From NCBI GenBank assembly GCA_902788785.1, contig CADALT010000017.1:1-54929 (forward strand): DNA of 54,929 nucleotides, read 5' to 3'. Origin of the DNA: an uncultured Ruminococcus sp. Its GTDB lineage: Bacteria > Bacillota > Clostridia > Oscillospirales > Ruminococcaceae. The notes beneath the pieces were generated by a model that saw only the letters and a program-made list of their open reading frames with translations, ran no database searches and was not told the origin of the DNA. Shown here in pieces: positions 26,872 through 35,446 of the stretch (its first letter is position 1; each line of letters begins with the position of its first letter). A program made the translations under genes and the position numbers.

Positions 26872-27489
26872 ATGAAAAAGCTGAAAAAATGGCAGAAAAT
26901 AGTTATTGGAGTATTGGTGGCGCTAATCGTTGTCATCGGCGGATTGAAGATATTTAAAAGACCGATTTTATCGGCGGTGCTGTCTGAGGATGAACAGTTT
27001 CAATATGACGCTTACTGTAAGGGAAAACGAGCTTTAAAGAACATTGGCTTAAACATGGATTGTGACCTAGTTTTCGTTTTGGACGAAACTGATGACTCTA
27101 TGCTAATATCATCTTTTTATTCCGACAAATTAAATCAAGTTCAAACTTATGTGCATTATTTAGATACGGAATGTTATTATAATGAAGATATGGGATACGC
27201 TTTCAGTGCAATGACTGTAGAATTCGATGATGATTCTCATTTACCTTTAATGATTAATCTAAATGAAAAAGGATATGACGAGTTTCCAATTGAAACAATT
27301 ACGCGGAGAACAGACTTATTTGAGTTTTATACAGATGAATATGAGCGTCAGTTTAATATGGATACGTACGATATTAAGATTAATAACAACGTTTCGCAAC
27401 TCAGACAATCGGCGCTTGAAAGCGGGACAATAAACAAATCCAAAACTAAATTAAGAAAAATAGAGATTTTATATTATATATTTAGATAA
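26872..27489 (+). CDS. Hypothetical membrane-anchored protein, 205 aa
   Basis: I do not recognise this protein. A Lys-rich start is followed by one hydrophobic helix (about residues 9-28), so it is anchored in the membrane with the acidic remainder outside. It is Asp/Tyr rich and has no Cys pair or catalytic motif. ATG 26872 has AAAGGAAG upstream and its own promoter. The DNA is more AT-rich than its neighbours and lies between a group I intron core and gene remnants, which suggests recent acquisition. Confidence 0.65.
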   Translation: MKKLKKWQKIVIGVLVALIVVIGGLKIFKRPILSAVLSEDEQFQYDAYCKGKRALKNIGLNMDCDLVFVLDETDDSMLISSFYSDKLNQVQTYVHYLDTECYYNEDMGYAFSAMTVEFDDDSHLPLMINLNEKGYDEFPIETITRRTDLFEFYTDEYERQFNMDTYDIKINNNVSQLRQSALESGTINKSKTKLRKIEILYYIFR

Positions 27490-27525
27490 CCTCACAATAC
27501 ATTAGATATTATATAATGGCGTCAA

Positions 27526-27541
27526 AGAAGTATTTACTTCT
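27526..27541. repeat. Short perfect palindrome
   Basis: AGAAGTATTTACTTCT has 7-bp arms with a 2-nt centre. No T tract follows, so it is not a typical terminator. It lies between the 205-aa gene and the DUF1653 remnant. Confidence 0.4.
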
Positions 27542-27603
27542 AGTGGTTTTCATGCATTGAGTCAAGATGAACTGCTGGAGCAATTGAACGACTTTAACGC
27601 AAG

Positions 27604-27755
27604 TGATCGGTATTGCAAAACACTCCGAGACTCTTGAACCTATGGTGGTTTACCGTGCACTTTACGGCGAACACGGTATCTGGGTGCGCCCTGCATCCAT
27701 GTGGAGCGAGAGTGTGGGGAACGTATTGAGGTTTACAAAGATTAACGATGAATAA
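27604..27755 (+). pseudogene. DUF1653 gene remnant (3' part)
   Basis: The reading frame VIGIAKHSETLEPMVVYRAL, then YGEHGIWVRPASMW and RFTKINDE, ends in TAA. This is the usual core and end of a DUF1653 protein (normally about 70 aa or a domain). The upstream half is missing; the preceding sequence is in another frame and looks like part of something else (ALSQDELLEQLNDFN). The stop overlaps the ATG of the esterase gene, which may once have been translationally coupled to it. Confidence 0.65.
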
Positions 27756-28458
27756 GGAAAATATAACTATAGCAGAAAGACAATGTACGGTATACAGCGC
27801 ACGATCCCCTGCCTGTCTGCTGATACAGCCATCGGGTGCGCACGAAAATGAGACTCTGCAAAATGAGATAAAGCATATTGCTAAACTGACCGATCTGCCG
27901 TTTATATTCGCAGCATTTGAGATAAAAAACTGGAACACTGAACTTTCTCCGTGGGAGGCTGCGCCTGTTTTCGGTGACGAACCTTTTGGCAGCGGTGCAA
28001 AAGAAACTCTCGACCTTATCGAAAAAGAACTTATCCCTAAACTGACCGAGAGGTATCAGCTTGACAGGGATATACCCGTGATACTCGGCGGATATTCGCT
28101 GGCAGGTCTTTTTTCGCTGTGGGCAGGATATGATTCGGGCAGGTTTTCTGCCATTGCCGCAGTATCGCCTTCTGTTTGGTTTCACGGGTGGCTTGGATAT
28201 ATCGCTCAAAACCTTCCTCTGTGCGACAACATTTATCTTAGTCTTGGAAGAAAAGAGGAAAAGACAAGGAACAAGGTCATGGCGATGGTCGGCGGCAATA
28301 TCCGCAGACAGTATGAACTGCTGAAAGAAAACGGAACAAATACAGTTCTTGAGATCAACAACGGCGACCATTTCACTGAACCCGAACTGCGCACGGCAAA
28401 GGGCTTTGCGTGGTGTATCAAAGAAGCGGCAGGCGGCAAACTTAAAGATCACCATTAA
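27748..28458 (+). CDS. Alpha/beta-hydrolase, putative esterase
   Basis: The 236-aa product has the nucleophile elbow GGYSLAG (Ser near residue 117), a later NNGDHF segment supplying the likely catalytic His, and the general layout of the putative esterase (IroE/esterase D-like) family. There is no signal peptide, so it is cytoplasmic. ATG 27748 overlaps the stop of the DUF1653 remnant (gATGAATAA) and has only a weak ribosome site, so its expression may depend on that remnant's transcript. It ends at a strong bidirectional terminator. The substrate cannot be predicted. Confidence 0.8.
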   Translation: MNKENITIAERQCTVYSARSPACLLIQPSGAHENETLQNEIKHIAKLTDLPFIFAAFEIKNWNTELSPWEAAPVFGDEPFGSGAKETLDLIEKELIPKLTERYQLDRDIPVILGGYSLAGLFSLWAGYDSGRFSAIAAVSPSVWFHGWLGYIAQNLPLCDNIYLSLGRKEEKTRNKVMAMVGGNIRRQYELLKENGTNTVLEINNGDHFTEPELRTAKGFAWCIKEAAGGKLKDHH

Positions 28459-28462
28459 CTGC

Positions 28463-28501
28463 AAAACGGTCTTATCCCTGTATCGGGGACAAGACCGTTT
28501 T
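28463..28501. terminator. Bidirectional terminator after the esterase gene
   Basis: The stem AAAACGGTCTT/AAGACCGTTTT, with a further CCC/GGG pairing, lies between convergent genes. Confidence 0.85.
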
Positions 28502-28514
28502 CATGTATAGTTCA

Positions 28515-29114
28515 TCAGCTCTCTGATCTTAGCATTGCCAGCTCCTCATCGGTAAGCGGGCGATATTCTCCCTCCGCCAGTTTTTTATCCAGCATAAGCG
28601 TACCGATGCTTTCACGGCACAGATAGAATATCCTGCAACCCACCGATTCGAGCATAAGCCTGACTTCGTGCTTTTTTCCCTCGGTTATCGTAAGCTTTGC
28701 CGAAAACGCAGGACCGTCGGGATATTTCATATAACGCTCTGCCCTATCCTTGGGCATCATATCTTTAAGTTCGTGTATAAGGTATTCATCTAAAAATTCA
28801 AACCTTGCCTTTTTTGTTACATATCCCGACATCTGTATGCCGTTTTCCAAACGCTGCTTTTTCTCATCATCCATAGTACCCAAAGCATAAAAGAAATATG
28901 TCTTGCTGATGTGTTTGCCCGGCTGCATTATCTTCTGATCCAGCTCTCCGTCATTTGTAAATATAAGCAATCCGCAGGTGTCTTTATCAAGTCTTCCCAC
29001 AGGGTGAAGCTGTACTGCGAGCTCATCGGGAAAATAGTCCATTACAGTACGGTGCAGCGCATCTGAACGTGCCGTGACACAGCCCTGCGGTTTATTAAAC
29101 ATATAGTATAGCAT
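28515..29114 (-). CDS. RsuA/RluB/E/F-family pseudouridine synthase
   Basis: This 199-aa enzyme isomerises a specific uridine in ribosomal RNA. The catalytic signature GRLDKDTCGLLIFTNDG starts near residue 40, with the catalytic Asp in RLD. The N-terminus begins directly with MFNKPQGC, so the S4 RNA-binding domain of RsuA and RluB is absent, as in the RluE type. The later GKKHEVRLML segment is also typical. ATG 29114 has AGAGGAT upstream. The target position is not predictable from sequence alone. Confidence 0.85.
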   Translation of the reverse strand: MLYYMFNKPQGCVTARSDALHRTVMDYFPDELAVQLHPVGRLDKDTCGLLIFTNDGELDQKIMQPGKHISKTYFFYALGTMDDEKKQRLENGIQMSGYVTKKARFEFLDEYLIHELKDMMPKDRAERYMKYPDGPAFSAKLTITEGKKHEVRLMLESVGCRIFYLCRESIGTLMLDKKLAEGEYRPLTDEELAMLRSES

Positions 29115-29188
29115 CTTTATCCTCTCGTGTTATTATATATATCAGTAAAACTATCCGTTTGCTGTCCAATATTTTGTACATAGTTTTT

Positions 29189-30109
29189 TTACCACTCGCT
29201 TATTATCCTGCTAAGCCGTCTGTCAATGTCGATACGAGTCTTTTTGCACTCCTTTGGGTGATCTTTAAGCGTCTTGAATGTAAACCTCAGCAGAAGCGAT
29301 GAACCGAATGGCAGTACGATCTCCAGCATCGACTGCGGGAATACAAAGTGCGAACCATATTCATAAGTAAGTTTAGCGACCCTGCATTCATGGGGCAGTG
29401 CTTTCAGGCGCTCTGTCATTCTTTCGATGTATCGGCAGGTATCCCACAGCGAATCGTCCTGAGCTCCCACCAATACCAGTTTACCCTTTATTCGCCCGAC
29501 CTTTATCTTCATATCCTCTGTAACAGGGCACAGCTTTTCTGAAAGATCGAACATATCCCTTGCCGCCGCCATATCACCTCTGCGCTTTGCTTCTTCACTG
29601 AGCTTTTGCCAGTATTCGGGATGGCGGTAAGCATAGGGCAGATACGGTAGACTCTTACCCCTGTACGACAGAGTCGATTCGTTATTTCCGGGGCGTTCTC
29701 TTGCACCATCGAGCCCATCACGGTAAAATCCTTCCATAATGAAGTCAGAGGGTGAAAGTGCGATGGTCAGGGTAATGTCTGGTATAAACGATGCTGCTGC
29801 AAGCGCTGCCATGCCTGTGGTCGATGCACCGACGATACCGAACTTCACACAGCCCTTGCTTTTAAGGACTTCTATGGCTTTTTCATAGCTTTCTATGGGA
29901 TAGTCATGGTATGCATAGTCCTTGGTCTCGCTCGACATCGCCATAACATTACAGCCTTTTCTGTGCAGCCATTTTACACCCATCTTCACCATCATGTCGT
30001 CTATCCTGTCACCCAGCATAAGGATAACGCCACGGTCACAGGGGGCGGGATTTTTATAATATGCCCCATAAAAGCCATCATTTTTTGTACTATAGTATTC
30101 TCTTTTCAT
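29189..30109 (-). CDS. Alpha/beta-hydrolase, BAAT C-terminal-like
   Basis: This 306-aa protein resembles the acyl-CoA thioester hydrolase/BAAT C-terminal family. The nucleophile elbow is GASTTG (Ser near residue 95), the acid is in GAQDDSLWDT, and the His is in YGSHFVFP. The natural substrate is unknown. Its ATG shares one base with the stop of the TetR gene (TAATG), so translation is coupled. It is the last gene of an aldo/keto reductase-TetR-hydrolase operon, and may detoxify or process the compound sensed by the regulator. Confidence 0.75.
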   Translation of the reverse strand: MKREYYSTKNDGFYGAYYKNPAPCDRGVILMLGDRIDDMMVKMGVKWLHRKGCNVMAMSSETKDYAYHDYPIESYEKAIEVLKSKGCVKFGIVGASTTGMAALAAASFIPDITLTIALSPSDFIMEGFYRDGLDGARERPGNNESTLSYRGKSLPYLPYAYRHPEYWQKLSEEAKRRGDMAAARDMFDLSEKLCPVTEDMKIKVGRIKGKLVLVGAQDDSLWDTCRYIERMTERLKALPHECRVAKLTYEYGSHFVFPQSMLEIVLPFGSSLLLRFTFKTLKDHPKECKKTRIDIDRRLSRIISEW

Positions 30110-30720
30110 TATTTTACTCCCCCATTCAGCACAGCTATTACCGCATCGACAGTCAGGCTGCGCATAACATCAGCCTCAAAGCCGTACAGCTCATTATTCA
30201 TCATCATATGGCAGTGCTGCTCCATTATACCTATCGCAACATAGGCTCTCTCACGGATATTGCATTTATCATCAAGCACAGCTGCAAGCTTATTTATAAC
30301 GTCATCCATTTTTTTGGCGCTTATGTCGCTGTAAAGCTTTCTCACATCTTCGTCCGTATGCTGAAGACCTTCCAGTTCCTCATGTATCTCACGATATTTT
30401 ATATGGAACTGCTCAAAGCTCTTCAAGACACTTACAAGCGCCGCCTTTAGATCAGTAACGTTTTCGGGGATACTCATATCACCGATGTTTGCCATACTTA
30501 CGATTTTATCTGCACCATATTGTATAGCCGAGAGCAGTATGTCTTTTTTATTCCTGAAATATCTGTAAGCTATACCTGTGGAGACTCCTGCCTTTGCCGC
30601 TATCTCATCGACCTTTGTGCTGTGATAGCCTTTTTGGGCATACATCTCCAGCGCTGCCAAAAGCAGTTTTTCTCGGGTTTTCTGTGACCGTGCCTGAACA
30701 GGCTTTGCTGTTTTTTCCAT
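30109..30720 (-). CDS. TetR-family repressor
   Basis: The 203-aa product has a classic TetR helix-turn-helix at about residues 25-60 (KVDEIAAKAGVSTGIAYRYF). A helical ligand-binding domain with little identifiable specificity follows. It is coupled on both sides by TAATG overlaps to the aldo/keto reductase upstream and the hydrolase downstream. Two identical-type dyads flank the operon promoter and are the probable binding sites, giving autoregulation with ligand induction. Confidence 0.9.
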   Translation of the reverse strand: MEKTAKPVQARSQKTREKLLLAALEMYAQKGYHSTKVDEIAAKAGVSTGIAYRYFRNKKDILLSAIQYGADKIVSMANIGDMSIPENVTDLKAALVSVLKSFEQFHIKYREIHEELEGLQHTDEDVRKLYSDISAKKMDDVINKLAAVLDDKCNIRERAYVAIGIMEQHCHMMMNNELYGFEADVMRSLTVDAVIAVLNGGVK

Positions 30721-31658
30721 TATTTTCTCCTCTTTTTCGGGACAAGTATCCTGAACATATCGTGCCCCATGACCTTTGCATTTGAACTGTCAGCCGCTTG
30801 TTCAAGGCGGCGGATCTCTTCTTCCGTAAGTTTTATCTGCACCGCCTCGGCAAGTTCGCTGACCTGCTTAGGCTTACGGCATCCGCAGACAGGTACGACG
30901 CCTTTGTTTGCACAGTAAGCCTCAGCCACCTGCGGTACCGTGATATCGTGCCTGTTCGCAACGGCTATCATTACTTTATACAGCTCACGCATTTTTCTTT
31001 TCTGGCGGTCCATAAAGAATTTCATTAGCGAAAACTTTGTCTTTACTCTAGGGTCTGTGAGCATACCTTCTTCAAGCACTGCCCATGCCCAGAAGGATAT
31101 ACCGTTTTCCCTGCACCAGTCAAGCAGACCATTCTTCTCCCACTCACGGGAAATAAGACTGTAATGGTTCTGCACACCGTAAAGAGGTATACCCTCCTTA
31201 TCCAGTATTTCTTTGGCAAGCCTGCATTCATCAAGGTCAAAATTCGACACACCGATATGACCTATCCTGCCCTCTTTATAAAGCTCGATCATCTCCGCCA
31301 GATGCTCCTCTATATCTGTTGGCAGATGCAGCCAGTATATTTCAATGCTTTCACGCTTGAAATCAGCCAGGTCCTTTTCAAAAGATCTGCGCACGCAGTT
31401 TTTCTTATAATGTTTCATAGGAGTAAACTTAGCGGACAGGATTATATTTTCTGTACCAAATTCGCCTATCATTTTCTGTGCCTTGCCAAGTCCGTAATCA
31501 CGGGCAAGGTCGTAGATCATAAGCCCTTTGTTTTCAGCTTCACGCATAGCTTCGATAATAATGCTGTCCTCCACATAGCTTCCTCTGAGCACTTTGCCGT
31601 ATGCCTTACTGCCCCACGAGTTAGTACCTATGACTGCTTTTGCCTCTATTCCTTTCAT
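30720..31658 (-). CDS. Aldo/keto reductase
   Basis: This 312-aa NAD(P)H-dependent reductase has the family residues in order: YDLARDYG (Asp and Tyr of the tetrad), SAKF (Lys), YWLHLP (His), then GVSNFD and the QNHYSLI segment. The C-terminal PVCGCRKPKQV segment fits the NADP phosphate site. It converts an aldehyde, ketone or sugar, but the substrate is not evident. ATG 31658 has GAAAGG upstream. It is the first gene of the TetR-controlled operon. Confidence 0.9.
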   Translation of the reverse strand: MKGIEAKAVIGTNSWGSKAYGKVLRGSYVEDSIIIEAMREAENKGLMIYDLARDYGLGKAQKMIGEFGTENIILSAKFTPMKHYKKNCVRRSFEKDLADFKRESIEIYWLHLPTDIEEHLAEMIELYKEGRIGHIGVSNFDLDECRLAKEILDKEGIPLYGVQNHYSLISREWEKNGLLDWCRENGISFWAWAVLEEGMLTDPRVKTKFSLMKFFMDRQKRKMRELYKVMIAVANRHDITVPQVAEAYCANKGVVPVCGCRKPKQVSELAEAVQIKLTEEEIRRLEQAADSSNAKVMGHDMFRILVPKKRRK

Positions 31659-31680
31659 ATGATTGCTGCCTTTCTAAATA

Positions 31681-31750
31681 TGAGATATTTCTCACATTTA
31701 ATATATCACATCGTAAAGGATTTGTCAATAGAAAAGTGAGATTTTTCTCA
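31681..31750 (-). promoter_or_regulatory. TetR-controlled promoter with two TGAGA..TCTCA operators
   Basis: On the minus strand TTGACA (31723-31728) and TATATT (31700-31705) are 17 bp apart. TGAGATTTTTCTCA (31737-31750) lies upstream of the -35, and TGAGATATTTCTCA (31681-31694) just downstream of the -10. Both are 5-4-5 dyads, as expected for a TetR dimer. Confidence 0.8.
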
Positions 31751-31761
31751 TATTTCAATAT

Positions 31762-31800
31762 AAAAAACAGGCAAACGCCTTAAAATAAAGCATTTGCCTG
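31762..31800 (-). terminator. Terminator of the two-component/ABC operon
   Basis: The stem CAGGCAAA/TTTGCCTG is followed by six T on the minus strand. Confidence 0.85.
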
Positions 31801-31817
31801 CTAAAACTTATCTGTTC

Positions 31818-32708
31818 TCATGAAACGGATCTTTCAAGGCTGACTGTTATGGTCAGCACATCATTTTCAAGATTTGCAAAGATATTTCCGCCCATAGCTT
31901 CCATAAACTCTTTACATATATAAAGTCCGATACCTGCGCCGTTTGCTGTTCTGGAACTGCTCGCACGGTAGAATTTATCGAACATTTTCTCGGTATCTAT
32001 CTGCTTTTCGGATACAGTGTTTGACACAGAAATATTGACCGTATCATCGGTATGTATCACAAAATCAAGGCTGCCGCTGCCGTATTTTATACCGTTTGAT
32101 ATCAGGTTTTGCAAAACTCTGGTAAGCATTTTTCTGTCAGCCCGTACATAGATTGGTACGCCGCTGTCTTCAAAATGCGGCTCAACGCCTTTTCCCTCAA
32201 AATTCGGGTAATTTGCAAGTATCAGTTCACAGAGCATATCATTCACATCTATCTTATCCATAACAGGCTCTATGCCATTTGAGTCGATGACAGAAAGCTC
32301 GAAAAAATCATTCACAAGGCTGCTGCAATATCTGGCTCTTTCCAGTGCGATATCAATATTGGCACGCTGTTCTTCATTCTCGGCAGACCTCTCCGCAAGC
32401 TGCAAATATCCCACCACCGAAGTCAGGGGAGTGCGTATATCGTGGGAGATATCAGCGATAGCCTGTTTCAGCGCAGCCTGCTCTTTGGTGACATTCAGCT
32501 TAGCCATATAGTCATTCTCTTTCATGAGATTTATCTTTTTTACGACTTCCTCTAATTCATCACCGTCAAGGGTGGTGGTTATAAGAGGGTTTTCAGGGTC
32601 ATCGAGCTGTTCGGACAGTGAGCTTATCCTGCTTTTTAACGAGATAAGCCTTGCCGCAAGCAGACATACAGCGACAAAAAGCACTGTTATAATTATCGTT
32701 TCTGCCAC
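31818..32708 (-). CDS. Sensor histidine kinase
   Basis: This 296-aa kinase has one N-terminal membrane helix (about residues 4-24) and almost no extracellular part. The H box is ISHDIRTPL (His 89), the N box NLISNGIKYG and the G box GAGIGLYICKEF. The start is GTG at 32708 with AAGGAG upstream. It is the last gene of an operon with a response regulator and an ABC transporter. With no sensor domain of its own, it probably senses through the transporter, as in antimicrobial-peptide detoxification modules. Confidence 0.9.
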   Translation of the reverse strand: MAETIIITVLFVAVCLLAARLISLKSRISSLSEQLDDPENPLITTTLDGDELEEVVKKINLMKENDYMAKLNVTKEQAALKQAIADISHDIRTPLTSVVGYLQLAERSAENEEQRANIDIALERARYCSSLVNDFFELSVIDSNGIEPVMDKIDVNDMLCELILANYPNFEGKGVEPHFEDSGVPIYVRADRKMLTRVLQNLISNGIKYGSGSLDFVIHTDDTVNISVSNTVSEKQIDTEKMFDKFYRASSSRTANGAGIGLYICKEFMEAMGGNIFANLENDVLTITVSLERSVS

Positions 32709-32724
32709 TGTATCATCTCCTTGT

Positions 32725-33423
32725 TTATCTTACTTCTGTTCTTCTGAATATCCAATGGGTCAGTGCCAGCATCGCTGCAATAGTCAAAACAGCGAATACT
32801 CCGGAAAGAAAAAGTGTTTTTGTATCACTTGTTTGTGCAAGGCTGAAACACGAAAGCTTGAAAACATACTTGTCACTCAGAAAATTGCGGAGCATATTAC
32901 AGGTGAAAAATGTAAATACAACTGTAAAAGCTATGCCTGCCAGCGCCTTTTTAAGAGCAAACACTATAAACATCACACAGCCCACTATAGCACCTATCTG
33001 TACTAATATGACCAATGACCAGATCAGATTACGGCTCTTGAACATGGTGCTGTCAAACCCGTATCTTACCCAGAAACCTGCAACTGTCGAGACTACATAT
33101 ATCATATGTATCAGTGCCGAGATAACAAATGATACGATCGTCTTTGTGAAGATCACGGAAAAACGTGTCCTGCCCAGTTTTATCTCGTTATGTATCGTCC
33201 TGTTGAGAAAATCATTCCCCACGAACCATGATACTATAGATGTGGCAATGAACATCAACGATGTATCGCACAATGTTAAACTGAAGACCTTTGCGCTGTC
33301 AATACCCGATGGGAATTTCAGATAGCCGTAGGCAAAGCCTGCTGCTGCCATGATAGCTATCCCGACATATATCATCCAGAACCTTACTGCTTTAAAGCTT
33401 TCCACTCTGAACTGATCACGCAT
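32725..33423 (-). CDS. ABC-2 type transporter permease
   Basis: The 232-aa product has six predicted membrane helices and a cytoplasmic N-terminus, the layout of lantibiotic/bacitracin-resistance permeases. The start is ATG 33423, which has AGGAGGTG upstream and overlaps the end of the ATPase gene by 8 bp. A longer reading to 33462 would lie inside the ATPase gene. It forms a transporter with that ATPase. Confidence 0.85.
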   Translation of the reverse strand: MRDQFRVESFKAVRFWMIYVGIAIMAAAGFAYGYLKFPSGIDSAKVFSLTLCDTSLMFIATSIVSWFVGNDFLNRTIHNEIKLGRTRFSVIFTKTIVSFVISALIHMIYVVSTVAGFWVRYGFDSTMFKSRNLIWSLVILVQIGAIVGCVMFIVFALKKALAGIAFTVVFTFFTCNMLRNFLSDKYVFKLSCFSLAQTSDTKTLFLSGVFAVLTIAAMLALTHWIFRRTEVR

Positions 33424-34339
33424 TTTCAACACCTCCTGTAACACCGAGAAAATATTCTTCAAGACTCTGTTCCGTAACAGAAAATTCCTTTGTAACTATC
33501 TGATTTTCCATAAGAAGCTTAGCGATGTCCTCAGCCTTTTCTATTTGCGAGAACAAGTGCATGGTCTCATCATCGACAACCTTATATTCCGCATCACTGT
33601 AGGCATTCTCAATAACTGTGATACATCTTGGGAGTTCGTTTGTACGTACTTTAATGTACTGCCTGCATTTTGTTTCAAGTTCATCATGGGTCAGCGACTC
33701 GATTATCCTGCCCTTATGGATGATATAATAATCTGTAGCCAGCAGATAAAGCTCGTTGAGGATATGGCTTGATATAAAAAGCGTCACATCGTTTTCCTCA
33801 TTCAACTTTTTGAGCAGTACCCTGAGTTCTGAGATATTCTTCGGATCAAGACCGTTTATGGGTTCATCAAGTATCAGCAGTTTGGGCTTGCCGACCAGTG
33901 CCAGTGCAATGCCCAGGCGCTGTTTCATACCCATGGAGAATTTCTTTACCTTCTTGCTGCGTACCTCTTTTAGACCCACCAGGTCAAGCAGTCTGTCACA
34001 GACCCCCTTGTCAGGGTTGCCTATAAGCACCCGCTGCAGCTCCAGGTTCTGGTAAGCAGTGTAATTTGGATAAAGCGTCGGGGCTTCGATGATGCTGCCT
34101 ACCCTGCGGCGCATTTTAAGTATATCAGCCTGTGTGTTCTTGCCAAATAGAGTAAATTCACCGCTCGTCGGATAGCTGAGTCCTGTTATAACTCTCATCA
34201 GCGTGGTCTTGCCTGCGCCGTTCTCACCTATAAAGCCGTAGATGTGTTTTTCTTTGATGCTTATGCTCACATTGTCAAGAGCAAGAAAATCACCGTATTT
34301 CACGGTTATGCCGTTTGTTTGCAGTATGATGTTATCCAT
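33416..34339 (-). CDS. ABC transporter ATP-binding protein (BcrA-like)
   Basis: This 307-aa ATPase has Walker A GENGAGKTT, signature FSMGMKQRL, and Walker B LLILDEP followed by NGLDP. A C-terminal extension of about 90 residues follows. These features resemble BcrA/lantibiotic-immunity ATPases. ATG 34339 has AAAGGAGG upstream; an in-frame extension to 34369 has no ribosome site. The order regulator-ATPase-permease-kinase suggests a self-regulated efflux or immunity module against a peptide antibiotic. The substrate is inferred only from this order. Confidence 0.9.
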   Translation of the reverse strand: MDNIILQTNGITVKYGDFLALDNVSISIKEKHIYGFIGENGAGKTTLMRVITGLSYPTSGEFTLFGKNTQADILKMRRRVGSIIEAPTLYPNYTAYQNLELQRVLIGNPDKGVCDRLLDLVGLKEVRSKKVKKFSMGMKQRLGIALALVGKPKLLILDEPINGLDPKNISELRVLLKKLNEENDVTLFISSHILNELYLLATDYYIIHKGRIIESLTHDELETKCRQYIKVRTNELPRCITVIENAYSDAEYKVVDDETMHLFSQIEKAEDIAKLLMENQIVTKEFSVTEQSLEEYFLGVTGGVENA

Positions 34340-34432
34340 AATGCAGACCTCCTTTTCTTTCTTGCTCATATAATAACATACGATGTCTTAAACATTCTTC
34401 ACCAAATCTAAAGAAATTCTAAAGATGTTAGT

Positions 34433-35104
34433 TCATAAGCCAACTAAGCGGTAGCCCATGCCGTAAACTGTCTCGATATACTCTTCGGAAGTGAGCTTTG
34501 CTATTTTCTTGCGGAGGTTGCTTATATGGACGTTCATGGTATTGTCGTCGCTCAGATATGTATCCCCCGAAACGCTCTCGTACAGCCTGCGCTTTGAAAA
34601 TATAGTCTTGGGATTTTTCAGCATAAGCTCAAGTATTGCGTATTCTGTCGCAGTACAGGTCATCTCATTTTCTCCGAGATAAACACGTTTTGAACCTGTA
34701 TCAAGTTTCATATCCTTGAAAAACAGCATATCGGAAGTTTGTGCCTCGGTACGGCGCAGGACTGCCTGTATGCGCAGCAATACTTCATCAATATCAAATG
34801 GTTTAGTGATATAGTCATCGGCGCCTATCTTAAAAAGCTCTATCCTGTTATAGACTTCAGATTTGGCTGAAATAATGATAACAGGTGTGTTCTTGACCTT
34901 GCGAAGTTCTTTCAGGACCTCCTCACCAGTTTTGAGCGGAAGCATCAGGTCCATAAGTATTATATTATGATCGCCCGAAAGCGCCTTATCCAGCCCATCA
35001 AGACCATTTTCGGCACTATCCGCATTATAGCCGCTTTGGGTCATTATCCTGCACAGCAGGTCATTTATAGATCTGTCATCCTCTATCACAAGTACTGAAA
35101 GCAT
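34433..35104 (-). CDS. OmpR-family response regulator
   Basis: The 223-aa regulator has a receiver domain with the acidic pair (VIEDD), phosphoacceptor Asp52 (LMDLMLP), Thr/Ser in IISAKS, and Lys in ITKPFD. A winged-helix DNA-binding domain ends with YIETVYGMGYRL. It is phosphorylated by the kinase at the end of the operon and probably activates its own operon. ATG 35104 has AGAGGTG upstream. Confidence 0.92.
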   Translation of the reverse strand: MLSVLVIEDDRSINDLLCRIMTQSGYNADSAENGLDGLDKALSGDHNIILMDLMLPLKTGEEVLKELRKVKNTPVIIISAKSEVYNRIELFKIGADDYITKPFDIDEVLLRIQAVLRRTEAQTSDMLFFKDMKLDTGSKRVYLGENEMTCTATEYAILELMLKNPKTIFSKRRLYESVSGDTYLSDDNTMNVHISNLRKKIAKLTSEEYIETVYGMGYRLVGL

Positions 35105-35154
35105 TGTAACACCTCTTTTTGTTCTGAACGGTAAGTTTATGCATTACAGATATA

Positions 35155-35183
35155 ATTATATCATAGAATTCACAAAAAAGCAA
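35155..35183 (-). promoter_or_regulatory. Promoter of the two-component/ABC operon
   Basis: On the minus strand TTGCTT and TATAAT are 17 bp apart, about 50 bp before the response regulator start. Confidence 0.65.
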
Positions 35184-35196
35184 CATTATAAAAATG

Positions 35197-35363
35197 CGCT
35201 GAACATTGCCGAGGTCGAATACATCTCGTCCGCAGGACTTAGAGTTTTGCTCTTGGCACAGAAGACCATGGCGAAAAAAGGCGGCATGAAGCTATCAATG
35301 TGGACAAGGACATCATGGATATATTCGAGGTCACGGGATCTTCTGATATACTTGGCATTGAGT
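35197..35363 (+). pseudogene. STAS-domain (anti-sigma factor antagonist-like) remnant
   Basis: The frame LNIAEVEYISSAGLRVLLLA is the phosphorylation-site region of a SpoIIAA/STAS protein. It continues to GGMKL, after which the reading shifts by one base to INVDKDIMDIFEVTG and SSDILGIE-stop. The first part of the domain is missing and a frameshift lies near 35293. It is a decayed copy and no start codon is usable. Confidence 0.7.
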
Positions 35364-35399
35364 AATGTACAATTTTTTGTACTATAGCAAGATCAAAAC

Positions 35400-35438
35400 A
35401 GCGCTCATCATGAAAGCCTACGTTCCATGATGAGCGCT
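35400..35438. terminator. Bidirectional terminator
   Basis: A perfect 13-bp stem (AGCGCTCATCATG with CATGATGAGCGCT) is followed by GTTTTGATC on the minus strand. It ends the membrane protein gene at 35447. Confidence 0.8.
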
Positions 35439-35446
35439 TGATCGTA

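Noticed and set aside
35139-35387. An 82-codon ORF upstream of the two-component operon
   Set aside because: Only part of the frame matches the STAS domain. The rest is out of frame, so it is listed as a pseudogene.
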